From positions 3,830,501 through 3,894,500 of the forward strand of contig NZ_OX030782.1 in NCBI RefSeq assembly GCF_943733665.1: 64,000 bases of DNA. Reading direction: 5' to 3'. The stretch comes from Aquimarina sp. Aq107 (GTDB taxonomy: Bacteria; Bacteroidota; Bacteroidia; Flavobacteriales; Flavobacteriaceae). Below the pieces are notes generated by a model. The model searched no databases and was not told the DNA's origin. It saw nothing but the letters and a program-made list of their open reading frames with translations. Below, piece by piece: positions 1-8,099 of the stretch (its first letter is position 1; each line of letters opens with the position of its first letter). A program made the position numbers and the translations under genes.

Positions 1-1519
1 TGTACAATTCTGGCTCTAAAAACAACTCTCCTTCATCATTTTCTTTCATCACTAAATCCTCAAATTCCTCTTCATTAGTACCATATAATAGTAGGATTTC
101 AATAATTTTTTTCTCTAAACCATTTTGCTCATTAATCTTAGGTTGTTGCTGAGTTTGTTGTTTTACAATTTCTAAAGGTTTCTCTGACTGCTTCTGCTGT
201 TTTCGTTGATCTTTGATATCAACATTTCTGAGTTGAGCTAAAGTATCGAATAGCACATCTTCTGAGATATCCATAATACGAGAACACTCTTGTACATAAA
301 TTTCTCTTTTAATTACATCAGGGATTTTAGAAATACTAACAACCATATCTCTAACCAATTCAGCTTTCTTAATGGGATCCGTTTTAGATTCTTCCTGAAG
401 TAATGAAGCTTTAAACCTAATAAAATCCTGAGCATTTTCCTGAAGATAAACAGTCAATTCCTCTAAAGTATTCTGTTTTGCAAAACTATCGGGATCTTCG
501 CCATCTGGAAAGCTACAAACTTTTACATTCATCCCTTGTTCTAGGATCAAATCGATACCTCTTATTGATGCTCGCATACCAGCAGCATCCCCATCAAATA
601 AAACTGTAATATTTTTAGTTAACCTATTTATTAATCTAATTTGATCCGAAGTCAGTGCTGTTCCAGATGAAGAAACAACGTTCTTCACTCCTACTTGATG
701 AAACTGAATCACATCGGTATATCCTTCTACAAGAAAACAATTATCCTCTTTTGCTATAGATTGTTTTGCATGGTAGATACCATAAAGTACCTTACTTTTA
801 TGATAAATATCACTCTCGGGAGAATTTAAATATTTTGCAGCTTTCTTCTCATTGGTCAAGATTCGTCCTCCAAAACCTAATACTCGACCAGACATAGACT
901 GAATAGGAAACATAACTCTTCCCTTAAATCGATCAAACTGTTTTTCTTCCTTAATTATAGTAAGGCCTGTTTTTTCTAAAAACTCAAGCTTGTATCCTTT
1001 TCTAATAGCTTCAGACGTGAAAGCATCCCAGATATCAGGAGAATACCCAAGTCCAAACTTTTGTATAGTTTCGGTCGTAAACCCTCTTTCTTTAAAATAA
1101 GATAATCCGATAGCCTTACCTTGTTCTGATTTATGTAAAATATTCTGAAAAAAAGTATTAGCAAATTCGCTAACGAGATACATACTTTCTCTCTCATTAG
1201 CTTGTTCTTTTTGCTCATCGGTTTGCTCCGTCTCCTCAATTTCTATATTATATTTTTTAGCTAGATATTTTATCGCTTCGGGATAGGTAAAATGCTCATG
1301 TTCCATAAGAAATGCAACCACATTACCACCTTTGCCACTTGAAAAATCTTTCCATATTTGTTTAACAGGCGATACCATAAAAGAAGGGGTTCGCTCTTCA
1401 CTAAAAGGGCTCAACCCTTTAAAATTACTACCCGATTTTTTTAGCTGGACAAAATCTCCTATTACTTCTTCTAATCGTGCAGCTTCAAATACAGCATCTA
1501 TGGTTGATTTATGAATCAT
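1..1519 (-). CDS. dnaG: DNA primase DnaG, 3' end beyond window
   Basis: Makes RNA primers for DNA replication. I translated the minus strand from the ATG at 1519; it stays open to the window edge (about 506 residues, C-terminus missing). The N-terminus MIHKSTIDAVFEAARLEEVI and the following block SGSNFKGLSPFSEERTPSF align with the CHC2 zinc-binding domain of primases. The TOPRIM core follows, with VEGYTDV near residue 262 and LFDGDAAG near 305. The region after about residue 410 is Gln/Lys-rich and looks like a linker before the helicase-binding domain. Oddity: the zinc-ligand positions read S, S, D and S instead of C/H/C/C, so this domain probably does not bind zinc. The downstream neighbour cannot be seen. 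Identity is secure from the TOPRIM and CHC2-like blocks. Confidence 0.95.
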   Translation of the reverse strand, partial: MIHKSTIDAVFEAARLEEVIGDFVQLKKSGSNFKGLSPFSEERTPSFMVSPVKQIWKDFSSGKGGNVVAFLMEHEHFTYPEAIKYLAKKYNIEIEETEQTDEQKEQANERESMYLVSEFANTFFQNILHKSEQGKAIGLSYFKERGFTTETIQKFGLGYSPDIWDAFTSEAIRKGYKLEFLEKTGLTIIKEEKQFDRFKGRVMFPIQSMSGRVLGFGGRILTNEKKAAKYLNSPESDIYHKSKVLYGIYHAKQSIAKEDNCFLVEGYTDVIQFHQVGVKNVVSSSGTALTSDQIRLINRLTKNITVLFDGDAAGMRASIRGIDLILEQGMNVKVCSFPDGEDPDSFAKQNTLEELTVYLQENAQDFIRFKASLLQEESKTDPIKKAELVRDMVVSISKIPDVIKREIYVQECSRIMDISEDVLFDTLAQLRNVDIKDQRKQQKQSEKPLEIVKQQTQQQPKINEQNGLEKKIIEILLLYGTNEEEFEDLVMKENDEGELFLEPELY

Positions 1520-1593
1520 TAAGTAAAAAACATAACATTATATAACCAACAAAAATAACATAATTAATAGATTCATTCCTTTCTAATAATATA

Positions 1594-1630
1594 AACAAAG
1601 AGGCTGCCTTAAAAAAGACAGCCTCCTTGT
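1594..1630 (-). terminator. Rho-independent terminator of the secreted Fn3 protein gene
   Basis: GAGGCTG (1600-1606) pairs with CAGCCTC (1619-1625), with further pairing inside and outside the 7-bp core. On the minus strand it is followed by TTTGTTTATAT. It lies about 30 bases after the stop of the gene ending at 1657. Confidence 0.75.
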
Positions 1631-1656
1631 GGCTAAATTATATTTCTAAATGATTA

Positions 1657-4600
1657 TTATTCAGCAACAACAAATTTCCTAGTTATCTCTAATTCTTCCT
1701 TATTAGAAACAAAACGAATGAAATATGTTCCTAAAGATAAGTTACTTATATCAATTTGCTTTTGAGTTCCTTGGTTCGAAATTTCTTTTACCAATTGACC
1801 ATACATAGAGAATATCTTAACATTATCAATTGATCTATTCCCTGTAGCTACATTAAGAGTTCCAGTAGCAGGAATAGGATAAATTTTGAAAGCATCAGCA
1901 TCTTCTGATCTTAGATCACTTAATGGATAAGTATCTATTCTAGCTCCTGATCCTTCTACACAGAAATCAGTAGCCTCAGAAGCTGCAAATTCTCCTCCAC
2001 TTACAATAGTACCGGCATCACTAGATAGTGTATATGAACCGTTTCCGAAACCACAGCAAATTCCATCGCCAAATGAATCAGAAATTGTAAATGTATAGGT
2101 GCCATTTCCTAAGTCCGAAATAGTCTCAGTAACAGTAGATCCGTCAGGATTAGCTGTAGAATAACTCTCAGAAGCAACTACACTTCCTTCAGAATCTGTT
2201 AACGTCCAAGAAGTTTCTTGTGGATAGTTGTCAAAAGTAATACTTAAGGTAACATCTCCAGAAACACAGTCTCCACCACCTGTTCCGCCATCAGCAGTTA
2301 CTTGCACATTATCTATTGCAGCATCAGCTCTCCACGTACCACCGGTCACTCTATTAAATCTTAATTGTACACCTGTACCTGCATAATCAGCTAAATCAAT
2401 ACTAGCGGTTTGCCAAGAATTACCTTGGTTTCCACTTCTTGTCCAAATACTAGCCCAAGTTACACCTTCATCATTACTCGCTTCTACACTAAGAGATCCA
2501 AAGTCATTTGCACCAAACATATGATATTGGAATGAGAAAGAAGCAGAAGTTGCTCCTGTAAGATCAAAACAAGGAGATGTTAAAATCGCTTGCTTATCAG
2601 GAAATCCTGTACCACTACCTGAAGCCTCTACATATATATAATTAGATCCATCTACAGCACTAGAAGGACCTGTTCTATTTGATGGAGTTCCATCGGCATC
2701 AACAGTCCAATCAAGATCATCACCTGAATCTTGTGTCCAATCTCCAAGACCAGCCTCAAAACTTTCTGAATAAGGAGGCAATACACCACCTAAACATCCA
2801 GAAGCAGCTGGTGTTGTTACACTTGTTGCATCACTTGCTACAGATTCATTTCCTGCAGCATCTTTTGCAATAACTGTAAATTCATAAGTAGTTTCTGCAG
2901 TTAACCCTGTAATTACAACAGTAGTATCAGAAACTGTAGCTACTACTACACCATCCTGTAATACATCATATTCTGCTACACCTACATTATCGGTTGAAGC
3001 ATCCCAACTAAGCGTTGTTTGACCTGCAGTAGTATTCGAAGCAGTCAAATTCCCAGGAGCAGTTGGAGCTTCTGTATCTGGAGCTTCTGTAGTTACTGAT
3101 AGTGCTGCACTAGCTGCGGATTCATTTCCTGCAGCATCTTTTGCTACAACAGTAAAATCATAAGACGTAGATGGTGTTAATCCAGTTATATCAGCAGAAG
3201 CTGTAGCCACTGTAGATACTAAAGTTCCATCTTGAAATACATCATATGCTGTAACTCCAATATTATCTGTAGAAGCATCCCAACTAATAGTTGTAGAAAC
3301 ATCCGTAGTACTAGAAGCTACTAAGTTCGTTGGAACCGTTGGAGCCTCTGTATCTGGAGTATCTGGCTCTAGTTTAAAAGCAACTACATGACTTCTTCTA
3401 ACATTAGGAGCTGGTCCTTTCATATATTCACCAATATGCCAAAAGGTCATATCATCTGTAGGATCAATAGTCATTTGAGCATAATCCCCATAACGTCCAT
3501 CACCTCTGTTATTTTGAGCATCACCATCAACAACACTTTGTTCCACAAGTGTCATTGTTCCCACTGGATCACTTGCTAATCGTCCAGTATATCGTATTGA
3601 TGTAAATACAGTACTACTTACTACTGTATAAGCAAGACCGATATTACCTTGCGCATCTTGTGCTATACTACCACAGAAAGCACTCAAACCATCTGGTTGC
3701 ACATAAGTACCTTCTTGGAAAATAGTCCATGGTTGTCCATCTCCAGTTTGTCTCAACTCATACCAACGAATACCTGCAAGACTATCTGTACCATCTAAAT
3801 CAACTACAAAATTTAATACAATAGAATTATGCGTTCCAAAACGTCTATAATTCGTCATATACATCATAGTAGCCTGTAATGCATCTATATCAGGACCATT
3901 TCCTGGCTCGTCAAGATTTTGAAAAGAACCATTATCAAATACACTATCAAAAGGTGTAGTATCAATTTCTTGAGGCTGAGAAATAGTTGAATTGGCAATA
4001 TTTGTCCAATCCACATCAGTTGTCCATACTTTAATGTGATCCTGAGACACTCCTGCCCATGCATCATCTTGTAAATATAAAATTGAATGTCCTACTCCAA
4101 CTGGTGGTAAATTAGGACCTGTAGAATTTGATCCACCTGGGCTATAAAAACCACTTGTTGAAACGCCTGGTAATGGAAAGCCTACAAATTGAGCATTTGG
4201 ATCTCCGGCTAACATTAAATCTCTTTCTAAAGCATATACTACTTGACTAGTATCAGCTGAATTTTGATCTTTGTTAGCTGTGATATAATATCCATCGCTC
4301 CAAATAGATAGTTTTTCATAATCTGGGAATGATCCTGTATTAAATCGATAAGTAAACCACCCATCATTCACTGGATCAGGTCCTTGCCCTATCGCTAGCA
4401 AAATACCATTTGGAGTATTACTGAATTCCATAATGATAAATCTATCTGCATAGTTATCATATACCACTATAGGATCTCCTAAAGTTTCACCAGGAAATAA
4501 AGTACCTAAAGATGCTTCTGGCACCAATACATTACCTGATCTATCTAAAATACCAAAACCTGAGTTAAATGCATATACATAATGATTTGGTCCAATAGCA

Positions 4601-4947
4601 CCAGTAGGATCATTTAATACTGTACCAATATGCGCATCAAAAGAAGCAACTTCTGTACTAGTAGCAGTTCTGGTAGTGTTATTTTTTTGTCTGGCCATTA
4701 AAGGATCATTCTGACCAGCGGCCGGTATTCCTTTTCCTGGAACAAAAGTATTGGTTCCTAACCTTTTTGGTGGAGCGGTATGTTCCATTCCCTTGGCAGC
4801 AATGATATTATCCATTTTTGACAATGCGGGTACGCTTCTCACGTATTCAGCTTTACCTAACAAGCTGGCTTTTTGGGGGTTTTGTTGAGCTATAAGCCCA
4901 AGACTACAAAGCATAAAAAATGCTACATAATAGAATTGTGTTTTCAT
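1657..4947 (-). CDS. Secreted multidomain protein with Fn3, MAM-like and T9SS sorting domains
   Basis: Predicted extracellular or cell-surface protein of 1096 residues. I start at the ATG at 4947 because it gives a clean signal peptide (MKTQFYYVAFFMLCSLGLIAQ); an upstream in-frame ATG at 4986 would put 13 unlikely residues in front. Order: a roughly 500-residue N-terminal region of unknown family (possibly a beta-propeller); two similar fibronectin type III repeats near residues 536-620 and 621-709 with the shared phrase SWDASTDN; a MAM/jelly-roll-like domain near 716-886; a Cys-containing domain near 892-996 (SFGDGICCGFGNG) of the kind seen in secreted Bacteroidetes proteins; and a C-terminal type A sorting domain near 1012-1096 (IYPIPATGTLNV, then GTYFIRF). 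The last domain is known to direct export through the type IX system and then be removed. No catalytic motif was recognised, so adhesion or substrate binding is an inference. Confidence 0.88.
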   Translation of the reverse strand: MKTQFYYVAFFMLCSLGLIAQQNPQKASLLGKAEYVRSVPALSKMDNIIAAKGMEHTAPPKRLGTNTFVPGKGIPAAGQNDPLMARQKNNTTRTATSTEVASFDAHIGTVLNDPTGAIGPNHYVYAFNSGFGILDRSGNVLVPEASLGTLFPGETLGDPIVVYDNYADRFIIMEFSNTPNGILLAIGQGPDPVNDGWFTYRFNTGSFPDYEKLSIWSDGYYITANKDQNSADTSQVVYALERDLMLAGDPNAQFVGFPLPGVSTSGFYSPGGSNSTGPNLPPVGVGHSILYLQDDAWAGVSQDHIKVWTTDVDWTNIANSTISQPQEIDTTPFDSVFDNGSFQNLDEPGNGPDIDALQATMMYMTNYRRFGTHNSIVLNFVVDLDGTDSLAGIRWYELRQTGDGQPWTIFQEGTYVQPDGLSAFCGSIAQDAQGNIGLAYTVVSSTVFTSIRYTGRLASDPVGTMTLVEQSVVDGDAQNNRGDGRYGDYAQMTIDPTDDMTFWHIGEYMKGPAPNVRRSHVVAFKLEPDTPDTEAPTVPTNLVASSTTDVSTTISWDASTDNIGVTAYDVFQDGTLVSTVATASADITGLTPSTSYDFTVVAKDAAGNESAASAALSVTTEAPDTEAPTAPGNLTASNTTAGQTTLSWDASTDNVGVAEYDVLQDGVVVATVSDTTVVITGLTAETTYEFTVIAKDAAGNESVASDATSVTTPAASGCLGGVLPPYSESFEAGLGDWTQDSGDDLDWTVDADGTPSNRTGPSSAVDGSNYIYVEASGSGTGFPDKQAILTSPCFDLTGATSASFSFQYHMFGANDFGSLSVEASNDEGVTWASIWTRSGNQGNSWQTASIDLADYAGTGVQLRFNRVTGGTWRADAAIDNVQVTADGGTGGGDCVSGDVTLSITFDNYPQETSWTLTDSEGSVVASESYSTANPDGSTVTETISDLGNGTYTFTISDSFGDGICCGFGNGSYTLSSDAGTIVSGGEFAASEATDFCVEGSGARIDTYPLSDLRSEDADAFKIYPIPATGTLNVATGNRSIDNVKIFSMYGQLVKEISNQGTQKQIDISNLSLGTYFIRFVSNKEELEITRKFVVAE

Positions 4948-5473
4948 ATCTAAAATTTGGTTAACAGTTACATAGTTATACACCAATTTTTAGCATAAGT
5001 AGTATTTCAAAAACTTGTACTTGGGCAAATACAAGCCTGACTGGACTATTAAAAAACCTTTATAATTTGACTATCAAAAGGGATTCTAAATATATACTAT
5101 TTAGATTAAGAATAAAAAAAAATACATGTCATAAAATACTTACAATCAACAACTTACTTTAAAACCGTAACCTTTTTAAGGTATATATCTTCATTTTTAT
5201 ATTTAACAGTTAACGATTTATTGTTTATTATTTAACAAAAATAAAACTACTCTACTTTTCATAGTATTTTAATAGAGTATTCTCGACACCTTGTTAAACC
5301 ACAATAAAATAGCTCATACATTTTTTTGAAAACAAAAAAGAGTTGTGATTACACACAACTCTTTTCCCCATAAAAAATGGTTAACACTTAAAAAATAAAT
5401 TATAATGAAATTTGCTCCTCCTCCAATTCTAAAATAAAAAACGAATAGAGAACCCTACCGATTATGGTTATTA
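4948..5473. other. Intergenic region with a 22-bp dyad and a terminator
   Basis: 526 bases without a gene. An imperfect dyad at 5014-5035 (arms CTTGTACTTG and CAAATACAAG, one mismatch, two-base centre) lies about 67 bases upstream of the secreted protein start. A terminator hairpin sits at 5336-5365. The rest is AT-rich with no recognisable coding or RNA signature. Confidence 0.5.
5328..5365 (-). terminator. Rho-independent terminator of the sigma/anti-sigma/barrel operon
   Basis: A 12-bp perfect stem, AAAAGAGTTGTG (5336-5347) with CACAACTCTTTT (5354-5365), and a six-base loop. On the minus strand a T-rich run TTTTTTGTTTTC follows. It is about 110 bases beyond the stop of the barrel gene that ends at 5474. 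Confidence 0.8.
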
Positions 5474-6541
5474 TCAAAGGTCAAAACGCAACCCTAATGA
5501 CACATTGTTCTGATCAACAGCAGCATTTTTGAAGATTGGAGATAAATCATACTTGGCATATATAGACATGTCACCAAAACCAATATAGGTACTTAATCCA
5601 TATATTAAATCGCTAGTATTATAGTCTCTCTTAATTTTATCTTTAATTCTATCTCCATCTTCCTTATATTTTAATTTTTGTCTTGTACTAATATTCGCTC
5701 CTACATATCCTCCTAATCCAATTCTAAATTTTCCATGTGTTTCGAACCTTAATTTTTCTTCTGTTTCTACTTTTTTTGAAGCTCCAAATTCTAAATGTAA
5801 AGGCACTACGATATTATCCATCCTAAATTTAGATTTATCCAACTCTACTCTAAATTCTTCTAACTCCGTTTGATCACCATTTTGAACAAAGTATCTATTA
5901 TCTGTTGGCTTCAACCCATTAGATTGATATGAAATCCCATATTTGACTCTCATAAAGTTTGAATTTTTAAACACTCTGGTCTTCCAAGCCAGCCCTATCT
6001 CAAAAAACCGACTACCAGCTATTTTGTAATCAGAATCGTCTAATGATTGCCCATCGACTATCGCATTATTTAATCCAAAAGCCACTACTAAATCAGAATA
6101 TGTTCGTCTATCATATCTTACCTTGGCCTTCTTTCCATTTTTCACATTAATACCAAATAATATATCTCCATCATCCCTATCTTTTGATCCCAGACCAATA
6201 GACAATTTGGTTTTATCATTTAAATAATTAGTGTCATTTCGTTCTAATAATGCTATTTGATTATCAATAATCACTAATCTATTTTCGATATTTAGTGCAT
6301 GTTTTTGGGCTGCAATTTCTTTTAATTCTTGAGCCTTTTCTGTAGTTAATTCTCCTTTTACCAATCGCTCATTAATAGCCTCTACTTCTTTCTTTAAACT
6401 CTCTTTTTCAGATACTACTATTTCTTCTTTTTGCTGTTTTAATATTTCTATTTCCTCTGAATTATCTACATCCTGCGCATTTAAAAAATGAACACTAAGG
6501 GACATGGTCGTTAACACGACATACATTACTATTGTTCTCAT
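5474..6541 (-). CDS. Outer-membrane beta-barrel protein with coiled-coil N-terminus
   Basis: 355 residues with a signal peptide ending near LNAQ (about residue 23). Residues about 28-100 are Glu/Lys/Leu-rich and predicted to form a coiled coil. The rest alternates polar and hydrophobic residues in short strands (for example LSIGLGS, RIGLGGYVGANIS) and ends VSLGLRFDL, a C-terminal aromatic/leucine strand typical of outer-membrane barrels. No enzyme motif is visible. It is the third gene after an ECF sigma factor and its anti-sigma protein, separated from them by 75 bases that contain a strong stem-loop. The context suggests an envelope-stress output or sensor, which is an inference. The exact family is not recognised beyond a porin-like or OMP_b-brl class. 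Confidence 0.8.
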   Translation of the reverse strand: MRTIVMYVVLTTMSLSVHFLNAQDVDNSEEIEILKQQKEEIVVSEKESLKKEVEAINERLVKGELTTEKAQELKEIAAQKHALNIENRLVIIDNQIALLERNDTNYLNDKTKLSIGLGSKDRDDGDILFGINVKNGKKAKVRYDRRTYSDLVVAFGLNNAIVDGQSLDDSDYKIAGSRFFEIGLAWKTRVFKNSNFMRVKYGISYQSNGLKPTDNRYFVQNGDQTELEEFRVELDKSKFRMDNIVVPLHLEFGASKKVETEEKLRFETHGKFRIGLGGYVGANISTRQKLKYKEDGDRIKDKIKRDYNTSDLIYGLSTYIGFGDMSIYAKYDLSPIFKNAAVDQNNVSLGLRFDL

Positions 6542-6557
6542 AAAAATTTGATTTCTA

Positions 6558-6596
6558 CTTACTCCTCCCTCTCAAATTAGAGAGGGAATTAGTAAG
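6558..6596 (-). other. Stem-loop between anti-sigma and barrel genes
   Basis: TCCCTCTC (6566-6573) pairs perfectly with GAGAGGGA (6580-6587) around loop AAATTA. An outer 6-bp stem CTTACT/AGTAAG is separated by a small internal loop. No U-tract follows on the minus strand, so it is not an obvious terminator. It sits 17 bases before the barrel ATG and may be a processing or stability element. Confidence 0.6.
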
Positions 6597-6616
6597 AATT
6601 GATTGATGAATGTTTA

Positions 6617-7462
6617 TTAATTATCTCTCTCAGCAACGGTTGTTTTTAATTTTTCAAAACCTGTTTTAAGCGCTTCAAAAACACGATTTTTAAAAGATTC
6701 ATCAAGTTCTGATTCTACGTCTAGAAGCAAAGCCGATGCACTTACCGTATTTGATTTTAAAATTTGTTGTGTTGTGATTTCAAGTTGAGCTTTTCGTAGT
6801 AACGCCTCTATCTCTTGATCAGTAACTTTTTTATTGTTTTTTTCAAGTTCTTTTATCTGAGCTACCAAACTAGAAACCTTACTTTCTATAAGCTCTGTAG
6901 TTATATCCAGGGAATTGCTTTCTTCAATTAATTTGCTATTAATTGTATCTGTTCTCAAGGTTATAGCTTCATTTGTTTTTTCTTCAAAGATATTTTCGGG
7001 AATTACTATGTGATCACTCTTTGGAGTTTCTTTTTTAACATTCTCATATTTTTTCGTTCCCGTAGTTTCTTCTTTCTTTAGGTCAGTTACAACTATTTCA
7101 GTTACTTCCTTTTTAGTTTCTTTTTTATTCTCAATGATATTGGATACTTGTTCAGACTCTATACTTTCCTCTACTACATCCACATCTTTTAACATATCTT
7201 GGTTAAAATCCTCTTCTGTAACATCAACAAATTGAGGATTCGATGGTTTTATTTCGGTATTAGATCGAATAAAAAATGTCGTTACAATTAATAATCCTAC
7301 AAAACTTGCCGCAATACCAACCCACCAATACTTTTTAATTTTTTTTTGACCTGGTTGGCTATCTAATTTTTCCTCTAATTTATCCCAAGACCCGTGAGAC
7401 GGACGTATTGAACGCTGCTCCAACTTCTCTTTTATACTATCTTCAAATTTTAATGGCGCCAT
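6617..7462 (-). CDS. Putative anti-sigma factor, single-pass membrane protein
   Basis: 281 residues. About 45 cytoplasmic residues (including SHGSWDKLEEKL) precede one membrane segment near residues 45-65 (WWVGIAASFVGLLIVTTFFI). A long Glu/Lys/Thr-rich region with coiled-coil character follows and would lie in the periplasm. The start overlaps the end of the upstream ECF sigma gene by 20 bases, implying translational coupling. The layout of a short N-terminal cytoplasmic domain, one membrane helix and a variable periplasmic part next to an ECF sigma gene is that of anti-sigma factors. I see no zinc-binding HxxxCxxC motif, so it would be a non-ZAS type. Function is inferred from context. Confidence 0.8.
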   Translation of the reverse strand: MAPLKFEDSIKEKLEQRSIRPSHGSWDKLEEKLDSQPGQKKIKKYWWVGIAASFVGLLIVTTFFIRSNTEIKPSNPQFVDVTEEDFNQDMLKDVDVVEESIESEQVSNIIENKKETKKEVTEIVVTDLKKEETTGTKKYENVKKETPKSDHIVIPENIFEEKTNEAITLRTDTINSKLIEESNSLDITTELIESKVSSLVAQIKELEKNNKKVTDQEIEALLRKAQLEITTQQILKSNTVSASALLLDVESELDESFKNRVFEALKTGFEKLKTTVAERDN

Positions 7463-8012
7463 TACTAATCTTATTTTGTTGGTTTAACTTTTGCTGTAGC
7501 ATTTTCCTTGCTTTAAAAAGTTGAGACTTTGATGTACCCTCACTAATTTCAAGCATTTTAGCAATCTCACTATGTTTGTACCCTTCTACAGCATACAATA
7601 CAAACACCATTTTATATCCTTCTGGCAAACTATCTATCAAATCCTGAATTTGCTCTACTCCTAACTCTATATTTATATTATTCCAGGACTCTTCATTATG
7701 ATAAGCAATATCTTCTGTGAAAACTACTTGCTTTTGTTTTCTTAAAAACGATATTGATTCATTTACCATTATCCTTCTTATCCACCCTTCAAAACTTCCT
7801 TCGAAATTAAACTGTTTTAAGTTTGTAAATACTTTTAAAAAGCCACTTAGCATTACTTCTTCTGCGTGATGAATATCTCTTACATAACGACGACATACTC
7901 CCAGCATTTTTGCTGAATGTTTTTCATATAACTGATGCTGAGCATCTCTATGCTTGTTTGCAGCTTTTTTTATCAGCTGTGTTTCGTTTTTATAAAACTG
8001 AATAACTTTCAA
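7443..8012 (-). CDS. ECF-type RNA polymerase sigma-70 factor
   Basis: 189 residues. Region 2 is near residues 20-95 (HQLYEKHSAKMLGVCRRYV, then HAEEVMLSGFLKVF, FEGWIRRIMVN). Region 4 is near 125-180 (LPEGYKMVFVLYAVEGYKHS, EIAKMLEISEGTSKSQLFKA), a canonical sigma-4 helix-turn-helix. There is no region 1 or 3, as expected for ECF (extracytoplasmic function) factors. It is co-transcribed with the anti-sigma gene (20-base overlap) and the outer-membrane barrel gene. A promoter of ECF type at 8047-8075 lies just upstream, and an identical-architecture promoter precedes the S41 peptidase gene, so it probably controls itself and that gene. Confidence 0.95.
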   Translation of the reverse strand: MKVIQFYKNETQLIKKAANKHRDAQHQLYEKHSAKMLGVCRRYVRDIHHAEEVMLSGFLKVFTNLKQFNFEGSFEGWIRRIMVNESISFLRKQKQVVFTEDIAYHNEESWNNINIELGVEQIQDLIDSLPEGYKMVFVLYAVEGYKHSEIAKMLEISEGTSKSQLFKARKMLQQKLNQQNKISNGAIKI

Positions 8013-8046
8013 AGTAAAATCAATTATTTAAGACTCTCTATTTACA

Positions 8047-8075
8047 TAGACGCAATTAAATTCAAAAAGGTTGTC
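8047..8075 (-). promoter_or_regulatory. Candidate ECF promoter of the sigma operon
   Basis: On the minus strand GACAACC (8069-8075) is followed after exactly 16 bases by CGTCTA (8047-8052). AAC-type -35 and CGTC-type -10 elements are the general signature of ECF sigma promoters. The sigma gene starts about 35 bases downstream. The same pair with the same spacing recurs at 9711-9739. Confidence 0.7.
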
Positions 8076-8099
8076 TGGCCACAGAAAAAAATATTTTTT

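Noticed and set aside
1332..1514. Plus-strand frame antisense to dnaG
   Set aside because: It mirrors the conserved primase N-terminus on the other strand, which explains its openness.
2679..2873. Frame rich in His, Leu and Gln
   Set aside because: Antisense to the MAM/Fn3 part of the secreted protein; composition bias comes from repeated codons.
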